A program made the position numbers and the translations under genes. The notes under the pieces are model-generated. The model was not told the origin of the DNA, did not search any database, and worked only from the letters and a program-made list of their open reading frames with translations. DNA of 64,000 nt, taken from the NCBI GenBank assembly GCA_016789955.1, contig JAEUPB010000103.1, forward strand, positions 47,420 through 111,419, read 5' to 3'. Origin of the DNA: Rubrivivax sp. Its GTDB lineage: Bacteria > Pseudomonadota > Gammaproteobacteria > Burkholderiales > Burkholderiaceae_C. Position 1 is the stretch's first letter. The number at the start of each line of letters is the position of its first letter. Shown here in pieces: positions 1 through 9,146 of this stretch.

Positions 1-146
1 GTGTCGGCTCCAGGATGCAGTACAACGCGTTGAACCTGACGATCAAGGGGAACATGTGGTCGCAGCCGATGCCGCTTGAGATGTTCGTGACGGCGGATGT
101 CGACCTCGAGACCGGGCATGCGCAGATGCGCGACCTGCGCAAGTAG
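1..146 (+). CDS. tssE: T6SS baseplate protein TssE, 3' end only
   Basis: Partial gene cut by the left edge. The last 47 codons read in the frame ending at TAG 144-146. They carry the hallmark end of the gp25-like TssE fold: a strand with NALNLTIKGNMWSQPMP, then a strand ending in VDLETG. In the family these form the C-terminal wedge of the T6SS baseplate, which links the sheath to the TssF/TssG/TssK wedge. It lies 2 bp before tssF and so belongs to the same operon. The call rests on this short tail and on the neighbours. Confidence 0.85.
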   Translation, partial: VGSRMQYNALNLTIKGNMWSQPMPLEMFVTADVDLETGHAQMRDLRK

Positions 147-148
147 CC

Positions 149-2017
149 ATGGACCCTCGGCTGCTGCGCTACTACAACCAGGAACTGCGCTACCTGCGCG
201 AGATGGGTGCGGAGTTCGCCAAGGAGTTCCCCAAGATCGCTTCCAGGTTGTCGATGGACACGCTGGAGGTCTCCGATCCCTACATCGAGCGGCTCCTGGA
301 AGGCTGCGCCTTCCTGGCCGCACGCATTCAGCTCAAGCAGGACGCGGAGTTTCCCAAGCTGTCACACCGGCTGCTGGAGGTTCTCTACCCCAATCTGCTG
401 GCGCCTGTTCCTTCCATGCTGGTCGCGCAGATCGAACCGGTCCGCAACGATCCGAACCTGATGAAGGGGCAGCGAATCCCGCGTGGAACCCCCCTGGTTG
501 CTGCCCCGCTGGCGCATACCCGGACGCGTTGCGAATTCCGGACGACGCAGGAACTCCAGCTCACGCCGCTGCACACGGCATCGGCGGAGTACTTTCTGAA
601 CCTGGCCGAACTGCAGCTGTCCGCCTACAACCTGCCGGACCGGGCGCGCTGCGGCGTGCGCGTGCGCTTGTCGCTGGCCGAAGGCATGACGCTGGCGCAG
701 CTCGAGTTGGACGACCTGCGCTTCTTCATCGGCGGCCAGACCGATGTGGCGATGCATCTGCACGAGTTGATCGCCACGTCATTCCTCGGTGTTCTCGTCG
801 GAGCTCCAGGGCGCCCCGAGACCCGAAGGCTGCTCGCGCCTGCTTCGCTGCGGCCCCTCGGCTTTGAAGAAGAGGATGCCATGCTGCCGGTGCAGCTCCG
901 CATGCTCTCCGGGCTGCGGCTCCTGCAGGAGTACTTCGCCTTTCCGTCCCGGTTCCTGTTCTTTGACCTGAGCGGACTTGGAGCGGTCCTGCCCGAACTG
1001 CCTGGAACCGAGATCGAGTTGCAGTTCCTCTTCTCGCGTCCGGGTGTTGCACTCGACGGCGTCGTCGAGGCCACCAACTTCAGCCTGCACTGCGTGCCGG
1101 CCGTGAACCTGTTCGAGAAGCGCACGGACCGCATTCCGGTCGACGAAGGTCATCACGACTTCCATGTGGTGCCCGATCGGACGGTGCCGCTCGACTACGA
1201 GGTCTTCGACGTTCTCGAAGCGACCGGCTTCGACGACCAAGGCCAGGAGAGACACTACCAGTCCTTGTTTGCGCCCGATCACGCCACTTCGCCTCATCGC
1301 AGTGCGTACTACAGCATCTGGCGGGAACCTCGACTGCAGTCGGATCAGTCGCGTCGAGAGGGGCCCAGATCCGGATACATCGGCTCGGAGGTCTTCCTGT
1401 CGCTCGTCGATCGAGAGGACTCGCCGGTCCCTGAGTCGCTGCGTCAGCTCGCGGTGCAGGCTCGTTGCACGAACCGTGACCTTCCGCTGTTCCTGCTGGC
1501 GGGCAACTCCGCGTCTCCGTTCAGTCTCGGCGGGGGGATACCCGTGGTCGGCGCGCGAGCTGCCGCGGGGCCGTCGCGGCCGTACAGCGCCTTGCGCGAG
1601 GGCGGCGTGGCGTGGAGGCTGATCAACCTCCTGTCGCTGAACTATCTCTCGTTGCTGGACGTGGGGGGCGACGAGGGCGCCGCGGCCCTGAGGGATCTGC
1701 TCAGCCGACTTCCCATGGGTGGCGAACCGGCCCAACGTCGGATGATCGAATCGATCCAGAAGGTGTCTGCACAGCCCGTCGTCCGGAGGCATCCGTCGAC
1801 TGGGCCCATCGCGTTCTCGCGGGGGCTGCGCATCGACATCTGGATGGACGAGCTGGGTCACGAGGGCGGCAGCGCAGTCATGTTCTCTTCCGTCCTGCAC
1901 CGCTACTTCAGCAACCATGCGTCCATGAACAGCTTCGTCGAGACTGTCCTTCACTCCCTGGGTCGCGGAGAGCTGATGCGCTGGAAGCCGCAGCCGGGAT
2001 CGCGCCCGGTGGGATGA
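149..2017 (+). CDS. tssF: T6SS baseplate protein TssF (VasA/ImpG family)
   Basis: 622 residues, the usual TssF length. TssF forms a wedge of the phage-like baseplate with TssG, TssE and TssK in the cytoplasm. The start MDPRLLRYYNQELRYLREMG followed by an EFPKIASRL stretch and a PYIERLLEGCAFLAARIQ helix is the characteristic N-terminus of the family. The ATG sits 2 bp after the tssE stop and tssG follows 6 bp after the TGA, so the three are translationally linked. Wobble positions are less strictly G/C than in clpV and later genes. No truncation is seen. Confidence 0.95.
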   Translation: MDPRLLRYYNQELRYLREMGAEFAKEFPKIASRLSMDTLEVSDPYIERLLEGCAFLAARIQLKQDAEFPKLSHRLLEVLYPNLLAPVPSMLVAQIEPVRNDPNLMKGQRIPRGTPLVAAPLAHTRTRCEFRTTQELQLTPLHTASAEYFLNLAELQLSAYNLPDRARCGVRVRLSLAEGMTLAQLELDDLRFFIGGQTDVAMHLHELIATSFLGVLVGAPGRPETRRLLAPASLRPLGFEEEDAMLPVQLRMLSGLRLLQEYFAFPSRFLFFDLSGLGAVLPELPGTEIELQFLFSRPGVALDGVVEATNFSLHCVPAVNLFEKRTDRIPVDEGHHDFHVVPDRTVPLDYEVFDVLEATGFDDQGQERHYQSLFAPDHATSPHRSAYYSIWREPRLQSDQSRREGPRSGYIGSEVFLSLVDREDSPVPESLRQLAVQARCTNRDLPLFLLAGNSASPFSLGGGIPVVGARAAAGPSRPYSALREGGVAWRLINLLSLNYLSLLDVGGDEGAAALRDLLSRLPMGGEPAQRRMIESIQKVSAQPVVRRHPSTGPIAFSRGLRIDIWMDELGHEGGSAVMFSSVLHRYFSNHASMNSFVETVLHSLGRGELMRWKPQPGSRPVG

Positions 2018-2023
2018 GCGGTC

Positions 2024-3736
2024 ATGAGCGAGCAGCAACCGAACCTGGAGCAGAGTCAGGCATACGAGGCCTACTTGGCTGCGGTCGCCGCCGAGCCCTA
2101 TCGGTACGACTTCTATCAGGTGCTCCGCCGCATCGCCGCTGCGCATCCGAGGCTTCCGCCGCTTGGCCAGGCTGCCAGGCCGGTGGACGAGCCTGTGCGC
2201 GTGGCGCAGCCCGCAGAGATGGATTTCGCTCCGGCGCCGATCCACGCGTTGGTCCGGCGTGGGGGCTCACCGCCTTGGTTGATGCAGCGAATCTTTGGTC
2301 TGCTGGGGTCCCACGGTGCACTTCCTCTGCACCTCACCGAGTACGCGAGGGAAAGAGAACGACACCACGGTGACCCGACGTTTCAGCGGTTTCTCGACAC
2401 CTTCACGCACAGGTTCGCACTGCTCTTCTACCGAGCGTGGGCGGACGCCCAACCCGCCGTCAGCCTCGATCGTCCCGACAACAAGACCTACTTCAACCGG
2501 CTCGGTTCGCTCGTCGGAATCGGCCTGCACAGCCTGCAGGATCGCGACGCGCTTCCCGACTCGAGCAAGATTCACTTTGCCGGTCGGCTGGCGCGGCAGA
2601 CACGTGACGCCGAGGGACTGCTCGCGTGGTTGCGCGTCGAGTTCGATACCGCCGCCAACGTGGAGCAGTGGTGCGGGCACTGGATGCCGCTGACACGTGC
2701 AGAGCGCACGCGGCTCGGACGTGCGGGAGGCTCGGTCGTGGGGCGGAGTGCCGTGCTGGGCGGCACGGTCTGGGACGTCCAGCACAAGTTCCGCATCACG
2801 CTCGGGCCGCTTTCGCTCGACCAGTATCAGCGCTTCCTGCCCGGTGGCCGCGATCTGGCGAGACTGCAGGCTCTGGTGCGCCACTGGGTGGGCATCGAGT
2901 TCGCGTGGGACGTCAAACTGATCCTGCACAAGGATGAAGTGCCGCGCCTCGAACTGGGCAGTCAGCTTGGCATCGACGACCCTGTACCACCGGTGGAGTC
3001 GGTCGCCGAGGGATGCCATGACGTCGAACTCGTCGGGGTACACCGGCATGGGGCTGACCATGGGCGGCGCATTCGACTGCAGCTGAGGCTCGTTTCAGGG
3101 ACACAGCAGGGAGCATTGATCGTCGAAAGTGCCGCGGAATCGTGTGCCATGTACGGCCGCATCGGGCAACTGCTGCGGTCACTCGTCGGTCCCGGTCTGG
3201 AGTACATCGACGCGGCCGCTGCCGACGATCCGGGTGGCGATCCGCTGTCCCGTTTGACGGGCATGCACGCACCCGTACGCGACGCCGATCCTCCGGAAAG
3301 CCTGACGGCTGCTGACCCGCACCGTCACGCCCGGGTCGACGTCGATGGCGACTCGGCGCCCTACGACGAGGCAAGCCCGAGCGGCGGTGGCGTTCCAGGC
3401 GTATCGGAGCCGGCTGCAGGGGCGCAAGCGCCCATCGATGCGCCTGGGAGTGTGGTCAGCGGAACCGGACATGCCCTGGGTTCGGATGGCCGACCGGGCG
3501 CCACGCGGCTGCGGATCATGACAGCGGCTACCGTATCACCGGCCATGGCCGAGCATCTCATTGGCCGCCGATGCCGAATCGCCATACGGCACGAGCGCAT
3601 GCCGGATGGCCGGATGCGAGCCGCGGTGGGCGCTCGGGCAGGCCTGGGCCATACGACCTGGCTTGGACGCTACCTTCAGGTTCGCCACGCCGACGACCTT
3701 CGCCTCGACGTCGAACGACCGCACGCCGAAGCCTAG
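2024..3736 (+). CDS. tssG: T6SS baseplate protein TssG, with large internal insertion
   Basis: 570 residues, whereas TssG is usually about 330-370. Residues 1 to about 316 follow the family: an N-terminal PYRYDFYQVLRRI helix, a central YFNRLGSLVGIG region and a QYQRFLPGG segment, then DEVPRLELGSQLG. The family's normal C-terminal motif (LG-x-TTWLG...DADDL) appears only at about residues 541-560 as LGHTTWLGRY...HADDLRL. The roughly 225 residues between are not part of a standard TssG and include a Gly/Ala/Pro-rich, probably flexible segment. TssG pairs with TssF in the baseplate. The reading frame is intact. The inserted part has clearly more A/T wobble bases than downstream genes. Confidence 0.9.
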   Translation: MSEQQPNLEQSQAYEAYLAAVAAEPYRYDFYQVLRRIAAAHPRLPPLGQAARPVDEPVRVAQPAEMDFAPAPIHALVRRGGSPPWLMQRIFGLLGSHGALPLHLTEYARERERHHGDPTFQRFLDTFTHRFALLFYRAWADAQPAVSLDRPDNKTYFNRLGSLVGIGLHSLQDRDALPDSSKIHFAGRLARQTRDAEGLLAWLRVEFDTAANVEQWCGHWMPLTRAERTRLGRAGGSVVGRSAVLGGTVWDVQHKFRITLGPLSLDQYQRFLPGGRDLARLQALVRHWVGIEFAWDVKLILHKDEVPRLELGSQLGIDDPVPPVESVAEGCHDVELVGVHRHGADHGRRIRLQLRLVSGTQQGALIVESAAESCAMYGRIGQLLRSLVGPGLEYIDAAAADDPGGDPLSRLTGMHAPVRDADPPESLTAADPHRHARVDVDGDSAPYDEASPSGGGVPGVSEPAAGAQAPIDAPGSVVSGTGHALGSDGRPGATRLRIMTAATVSPAMAEHLIGRRCRIAIRHERMPDGRMRAAVGARAGLGHTTWLGRYLQVRHADDLRLDVERPHAEA

Positions 3737-3760
3737 AAGACCGACACGTAGAGGACAACC

Positions 3761-6451
3761 ATGAGTGGAATCAGCCGCCAGACCCTGTTCGGAAAACTGA
3801 ACCCGATCGCCTACCAGTCGATCGAGAGCGCCACCGTCTTCTGCAAGATGCGCGGCAACCCGTACGTGGAACTCGTGCACTGGGTGGCGCAACTCGTGCA
3901 GGCGCAAGGCACCGACCTCGAAGCGATCATCCGGCACTACCAGCTCGAGGCCTCGACGATGGCCCGCGACATCACCGCGGCGCTCGACAAGCTGCCGCGT
4001 GGATCGACCGCGATCAGCGACTTCGCCGACCACATCGAGGACAGCATCAAGAACGGCTGGCTCTACGGCACGCTGCTGTTCGGCCAGGCGCAGGTGCGCA
4101 CCGGCTACCTCGTGATCGGGATGCTGAAGACCAAGCACCTGCACCAGGCGCTGATCTCGATCTCGCGCCAGTTCGATCGCATCAAGGAAGACGACCTCGT
4201 CGAGCGCTTCCAGTCGATCTGCGGCGCCACGAAGGAGGCCGCGCTCGGCGCGGCCGACGGCTCAGGGCTGGCCGGAGGCGCGGGCGGCGAGCCGGGTGCC
4301 GAGAACGCGGCGATGGCACCCGCGGCGATGGGCAAGGGCGAGGCGCTGAAGAAGTTTTGCGTCGACCTCACAGAGCGGGCCCGCGAAGGCAAGATGGACC
4401 CGATCAGCGGCCGCGATGAGGAGATCCGCCAGATCGTCGACATCCTGATGCGGCGGCGCCAGAACAACCCCATCCTCACGGGCGAGGCCGGCGTCGGCAA
4501 GACCGCGGTGGTCGAAGGCTTCGCGCAGCGGCTGGCCCGCGGCGACGTGCCGCCGCAGCTGCAGGAGGTGAGCCTGCTGTCGCTGGACATCGGGCTGCTG
4601 CAGGCCGGCGCCAGCATGAAGGGCGAGTTCGAGCAGCGGCTGCGCCAGGTCATCGACGAGGTGCAGGCGAGCCCGAAGCCGATCATCCTGTTCGTGGACG
4701 AGGTGCACACGCTGGTGGGCGCCGGCGGCGCGGCCGGCACCGGCGACGCCGCCAACCTGATGAAGCCGGCGCTGGCGCGCGGCAACCTGCGCACCATAGG
4801 CGCCACCACCTGGGCCGAGTACAAGAAGTACATCGAGAAGGACCCGGCGCTGACGCGGCGCTTCCAGGTGGTGCAGGTGCCCGAGCCCGACGAGCACAAG
4901 GCGATCCTGATGCTGCGCGGCGTGGCCAGCGTGCTCGAGAAGCACCACCGCGTGCAGCTGCTCGACGAGGCCATCGAGTCGGCCGTGGTGCTGTCACACC
5001 GTTACATCCCGGCACGCCAGCTGCCGGACAAGGCGGTGAGCCTGCTCGACACGGCGTGCGCGCGCGTGGCCGTCAGCCAGCACGCCACGCCGGCCGAGGT
5101 CGAGGACTGTCAGCGCCGCATCGAGGGGCTGGAGACCGAGGCCGGCATCATCGAACGCGAAGCCGCGGTCGGCGTGGATGTCGGCAGTCGTGGCACGGAC
5201 GTCGCCGAGAAGCTCGCCGCCGAGCGCACGAAGCTCGAGGCGCTGAACAAGCGCTGGCAGGAAGAGAAGACGATCGTCGACAAGATCCTCGCGCTGCGGG
5301 CGCAGCTGCGCGGCAGCGACCAGCCTGTCGACCACGCCGCGGCCACGGCCGACACGCCCGACCGCGAGAAGCTGCTCGCCGAGCTGAAAGTCGAGCAGGA
5401 GAAGCTCGCGGCCGTGCAGGGCGAGTCGCCGCTGATCATGCCCAGCGTGGACAACCAGGCGGTGGCCAGCGTGGTGGCCGACTGGACCGGCATCCCGGTG
5501 GGCCGCATGGTGAAGAACGAGCTGGAAGCGGTGCTGCGCCTGGGCGAGACGCTGGGCCAGCGCGTCATCGGCCAACAGCACGGCCTGGACATGATCGCCA
5601 AGCGCATCCAGACCAGCCGCGCGAAGCTCGACAACCCGAACAAGCCGATCGGGGTGTTCATGCTTTGCGGCACGTCGGGCGTCGGCAAGACCGAGACCGC
5701 GCTGGCGCTGGCCGAGTCGCTCTACGGCGGCGAGCAGAACGTCATCACGATCAACATGAGCGAGTTCCAGGAGGCGCACACCGTCTCCACGCTCAAGGGC
5801 GCGCCGCCGGGCTACGTGGGCTACGGCGAAGGCGGCATCCTGACGGAGGCCGTGCGGCGACGCCCGTACAGCGTGGTGCTGCTCGACGAGGTCGAGAAGG
5901 CGCACAGCGACGTGCACGAGCTGTTCTTCCAGGTCTTCGACAAGGGCCGCATGGAAGACGGCGAGGGCCGCATGATCGACTTCAAGAACACGATCATCCT
6001 GCTCACCAGCAACGTCGGCTCCGAGCTCATCATGAACATGTGCAAGGACCCCGAGCTGCTGCCGGACCCGGCTTCGCTGGCCACGGCGCTGCAGGATCCG
6101 CTGATGAAGGTGTTCCCGCCGGCGCTGCTCGGGCGGCTGGTGACGATCCCGTACTACCCGTTGTCCGACGACATGCTCGCCAAGATCGTGCGACTTCAGT
6201 TGGGCCGCATCAAGAAGCGCGTGGAAACCAATCACCGCATTCCGTTCACCTACAGCGACGAGGCCGTCGCGCTGATCGTCAAGCGCTGCAACAACGCCGA
6301 AGCCGGCGGCCGCATCATCGACGCCATCCTGACCAACACCGTGCTGCCGCACATCTCCATCGAATACCTCACGCGCATGAGCCGCGGCGAGGAACTGAGC
6401 GGCATCGAGTTGACGGCGGCGGACGGCGACTTCACCTACAGGTTCGAGTGA
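3761..6451 (+). CDS. tssH: T6SS sheath-disassembly ATPase TssH (ClpV)
   Basis: 896 residues, full length for ClpV. This AAA+ hexamer recycles contracted TssB/TssC sheath in the cytoplasm. An N-terminal Clp-N-like double-helical domain (1 to about 160) is followed by a Gly/Ala linker. The first ATPase domain has Walker A GEAGVGKT at 241-248 and Walker B ILFVDEVHTLVG. A coiled middle domain follows, then the second ATPase domain with GTSGVGKT at 637-644 and VVLLDEVEKAH. The residues before the first ATPase differ from housekeeping ClpB, and the position between tssG and vgrG settles the identity. It starts 24 bp after tssG. Codon use from here on is much more G/C-biased than in tssF and tssG. 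Confidence 0.97.
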   Translation: MSGISRQTLFGKLNPIAYQSIESATVFCKMRGNPYVELVHWVAQLVQAQGTDLEAIIRHYQLEASTMARDITAALDKLPRGSTAISDFADHIEDSIKNGWLYGTLLFGQAQVRTGYLVIGMLKTKHLHQALISISRQFDRIKEDDLVERFQSICGATKEAALGAADGSGLAGGAGGEPGAENAAMAPAAMGKGEALKKFCVDLTERAREGKMDPISGRDEEIRQIVDILMRRRQNNPILTGEAGVGKTAVVEGFAQRLARGDVPPQLQEVSLLSLDIGLLQAGASMKGEFEQRLRQVIDEVQASPKPIILFVDEVHTLVGAGGAAGTGDAANLMKPALARGNLRTIGATTWAEYKKYIEKDPALTRRFQVVQVPEPDEHKAILMLRGVASVLEKHHRVQLLDEAIESAVVLSHRYIPARQLPDKAVSLLDTACARVAVSQHATPAEVEDCQRRIEGLETEAGIIEREAAVGVDVGSRGTDVAEKLAAERTKLEALNKRWQEEKTIVDKILALRAQLRGSDQPVDHAAATADTPDREKLLAELKVEQEKLAAVQGESPLIMPSVDNQAVASVVADWTGIPVGRMVKNELEAVLRLGETLGQRVIGQQHGLDMIAKRIQTSRAKLDNPNKPIGVFMLCGTSGVGKTETALALAESLYGGEQNVITINMSEFQEAHTVSTLKGAPPGYVGYGEGGILTEAVRRRPYSVVLLDEVEKAHSDVHELFFQVFDKGRMEDGEGRMIDFKNTIILLTSNVGSELIMNMCKDPELLPDPASLATALQDPLMKVFPPALLGRLVTIPYYPLSDDMLAKIVRLQLGRIKKRVETNHRIPFTYSDEAVALIVKRCNNAEAGGRIIDAILTNTVLPHISIEYLTRMSRGEELSGIELTAADGDFTYRFE

Positions 6452-6458
6452 GGGTGAG

Positions 6459-8534
6459 ATGGCCACATCACCGGAAGCTTCCTTCTCGTGCACGCTCGGC
6501 GACGAAGAACTGCTCTTTCGGCGCATGGTCGGCCGCGAGGAACTCGGGCGCTTGCCCGAGTACCGCCTCGAGCTGATGCGGGCGCAGAAGCATGATCCGA
6601 TCGATCCAGAAGATCTTCTGGGGACTCAGGCCACCGTCAAGGTGCTACGGACCAACCAGGAGCATCGATTCATCAACGGCTGGATCACGTCGGTGGAAAT
6701 CGGCGGGGCGGTTGGCCGCTTCGATCTCTACCACGTGATGCTCAGGCCTTGGCTGTGGCACCTCACGCTGGGAGCGGACTGCCGCATCTTCCAGGAAAAG
6801 ACGGCGCTCGAGATCATCCAGGCGGTGTTCGGCGACTACACCAGCGCGCAGGTCGACACCTCCAAGCTGACCGGCACCCTGCGCTCGCGGCCTTATTGCG
6901 TGCAGTACCGGGAAAGCGACTTCAACTTCGTCAGCCGATTGATGGAAGAGGAGGGCATCTGGTACTACTTCACCCATGCGGAGAACCAGCACACGCTGGT
7001 CCTGGCGAACGCCAAGAGTGCGCACGTGGCGATGTCCGAAGAGAGCCTCGGCTGGTCGCCCCAGCAGAAGGACGACCAGACGAGAGAGGACGTCATCACT
7101 CAATGGCGCCGAGCGCAACGGCTCCGCTCGCTGAAGTTCACGCACGACGACTACGACTACGAGGCCCCGACAACCGCGCTGCTCAAGACCGACCAGCGCA
7201 CGACGAAGTACCCGAACCCTGGTGACCTCGAGGTCTACGACTGGCCGGGTACCTATACCTGGCCGGGCGACAGCAAGAACGCTGATCAAGGCGACCTCGG
7301 CGCGAAGCTGCAGGTCCGGCGTTTCGAGACAGGGCACATCTACGCGCATGCTGCCACCCCGTGCCGGTCGGTCGCTGCCGGGCTGACCTTCACGCTGGAA
7401 GACCACCCTTGGCACTCGGGGGACTATCTCATCACGGCCGCTCACATCGAGATCGACATCGGTGATCGCGAGGCCACCGAAGCCTCTCGCGGATTCGGTG
7501 TGCGCTCGCAGTTGCAGCTCGTGTCCAAGGATCTCGACTTCGTCACCGAGGCGCTCACGCGCAAGCCGTTCGTGCAAGGGCCGCAGACGGCCACCGTGGT
7601 CGGCCCATCGGGCGACGAGATCCACGTCGACCGCCTCGGCCGGGTCAAGGTGCATTTCCGCTGGGACCGCATCGGCCAGAAGAACGAGCAGGACACCTGC
7701 TACATCCGGGTGGCCACGCCATGGGCCAGCAAGGGCTACGGCATGATCACCACGCCGCGCATCGGCGACGAGGTGGTCGTCAGCTTCCTCGAAGGCGATC
7801 CCGACCGGCCGCTGATCACCGGCAGCGTCTACAACGGCGACAACCTTCCACCGTATGAACTGCCGGCGCAGGCCACCGTCTACGGGATCCGTTCTCGCTC
7901 GACCAAGGAGGGCGCGGCCACCAACTTCAACGAACTGCGCTTCGACGACAAGAAGGGCAGCGAGTACATCTGGTTCCAAGCCGAGAAGGACCGCCATGGC
8001 CTCGTGAAGAACGACGCCACCGACGAGGTCACGCGCGACAACCAGACCAAGATCGGCCGCGACCACAAAGGCTCGGTGGGCAACAACTACGACTTCAAGA
8101 TCGGCAATGTGGCCAAGGTCGAGGTGGCCGCCGATGCGAGCGTGAAGGTCGGTGGCGACCTGAACTCGGAGGTCACCGGGGCCTTCGGCCTGAAGGTGGG
8201 CTCGGACGTCGACATCAAGGGCGGCGCCGCCGTGAAGCTCGCCAGCGGCGGTGCCATGGACATCAATTCCGGTGCCGCGATCACGATCACCGGATCGGGC
8301 GCGGTGCACATCACCGGCAGCGGCGGCGTGGTGATCGACGGAGCGTCGTCGCTGACGATCAAGGCCGGCTCGGGATCGGTGGTGCTCGACGGGGGTGGCG
8401 TGTCGATCACGGGCAGCACGGTCAAGATCAATTCGGGGGGCTCCGCAGGCTCGGCCAACAGCGCTGCCGAAGCCAGCCCGACGGCGCCCGAGGCACCGGC
8501 CGACACGGTCGACGTGCCCGATCCACTGGCCTGA
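6459..8534 (+). CDS. vgrG: T6SS spike protein TssI (VgrG)
   Basis: 691 residues. VgrG trimers form the puncturing spike on the Hcp tube and carry effectors. The N-terminal two-thirds match the phage gp27/gp5 hub: YRLELMRAQ, DYFLVTA-like strands, then an OB-fold region with HVDRLGRVKVHFRWDR at about residues 388-403. The C-terminus (about 545-665) is a run of short Gly/Asp/Val-rich strands typical of the spike beta-prism. It ends in a flexible Ala/Pro/Glu tail with no added catalytic domain. The gene directly precedes a DUF4123 adaptor gene, the usual place for a VgrG that loads cargo non-covalently. Confidence 0.96.
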   Translation: MATSPEASFSCTLGDEELLFRRMVGREELGRLPEYRLELMRAQKHDPIDPEDLLGTQATVKVLRTNQEHRFINGWITSVEIGGAVGRFDLYHVMLRPWLWHLTLGADCRIFQEKTALEIIQAVFGDYTSAQVDTSKLTGTLRSRPYCVQYRESDFNFVSRLMEEEGIWYYFTHAENQHTLVLANAKSAHVAMSEESLGWSPQQKDDQTREDVITQWRRAQRLRSLKFTHDDYDYEAPTTALLKTDQRTTKYPNPGDLEVYDWPGTYTWPGDSKNADQGDLGAKLQVRRFETGHIYAHAATPCRSVAAGLTFTLEDHPWHSGDYLITAAHIEIDIGDREATEASRGFGVRSQLQLVSKDLDFVTEALTRKPFVQGPQTATVVGPSGDEIHVDRLGRVKVHFRWDRIGQKNEQDTCYIRVATPWASKGYGMITTPRIGDEVVVSFLEGDPDRPLITGSVYNGDNLPPYELPAQATVYGIRSRSTKEGAATNFNELRFDDKKGSEYIWFQAEKDRHGLVKNDATDEVTRDNQTKIGRDHKGSVGNNYDFKIGNVAKVEVAADASVKVGGDLNSEVTGAFGLKVGSDVDIKGGAAVKLASGGAMDINSGAAITITGSGAVHITGSGGVVIDGASSLTIKAGSGSVVLDGGGVSITGSTVKINSGGSAGSANSAAEASPTAPEAPADTVDVPDPLA

Positions 8535-8553
8535 GGACGCGTCCCGCTGACGC

Positions 8554-9114
8554 ATGGCCACCGGCGAGACTCCATCCGTCGCCTTGTCGCTGGCGCAGCA
8601 GCGCGAGTCGCTGTGGGCCGATCATCGGCTCAAGGTCTATGCGGTGATCCGCGGCAGCCGCGTTGCCGGCCTGCGCGAGCGCCTGGCCCGTGCCGATGTG
8701 GCGGACTGGCACGGCCTGTGGACCGGCGAGCTCGAGCCCGAGGAGCAGGCCGCCGCTCCGGTGCTGGTGCTGCTGCGGCCGGTGTCGGCGTTCACCGATT
8801 GGTTGATCGCCAAGGGGGCGCTGGACTTTCCCGCGTGGGGCGTGCTCGCGCTGAGCGTCAGCCCGTTCCTGGCCATGCGAGCCCACGGCCGTGCGCTGTG
8901 TAGGGCGCAATTGCCGAGCGGCGAGTCGCTGCGGCTGGACTGGGCTGACCCCGAGGTGCTTGGCGCGCTGCTGCCGGCGGCGCCATTGCCGCAGCTGCAA
9001 CGCGTGTTCTCGGGCATGGACGCGGTGGTCGCTCCCGAGGTCGGCCGCTGGACACGATGGTCCCTGCCGCTGGGCCGCCTGCAGGTCCAGCACACGGCGG
9101 TCCTGCCCGCCTGA
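8554..9114 (+). CDS. DUF4123 T6SS effector-loading adaptor (Tap/TEC type)
   Basis: 186 residues. DUF4123 proteins are cytoplasmic chaperones that hold an effector and dock it on its VgrG; their genes sit between vgrG and the effector gene. The pattern here fits: a KVYAVIRGSRVAGL strand-helix, then ADWHGLWTGELEPEEQAAAPVLV (the domain's conserved centre) and a RWTRWSLPLG end. It begins 19 bp after vgrG and its stop lies 32 bp before the next gene. Established for the family: adaptor role. Inferred here: its cargo is one of the following two or three genes. Confidence 0.8.
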   Translation: MATGETPSVALSLAQQRESLWADHRLKVYAVIRGSRVAGLRERLARADVADWHGLWTGELEPEEQAAAPVLVLLRPVSAFTDWLIAKGALDFPAWGVLALSVSPFLAMRAHGRALCRAQLPSGESLRLDWADPEVLGALLPAAPLPQLQRVFSGMDAVVAPEVGRWTRWSLPLGRLQVQHTAVLPA

Positions 9115-9146
9115 ACGCAGGCGTCGCCGCCCGCTTCTCCCGCACC

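Noticed and set aside
4994-6526. A 510-residue reverse frame opposite clpV
   Set aside because: Antisense to conserved ATPase motifs; the product is dominated by Asp/Val/His/Arg typical of shadows here.
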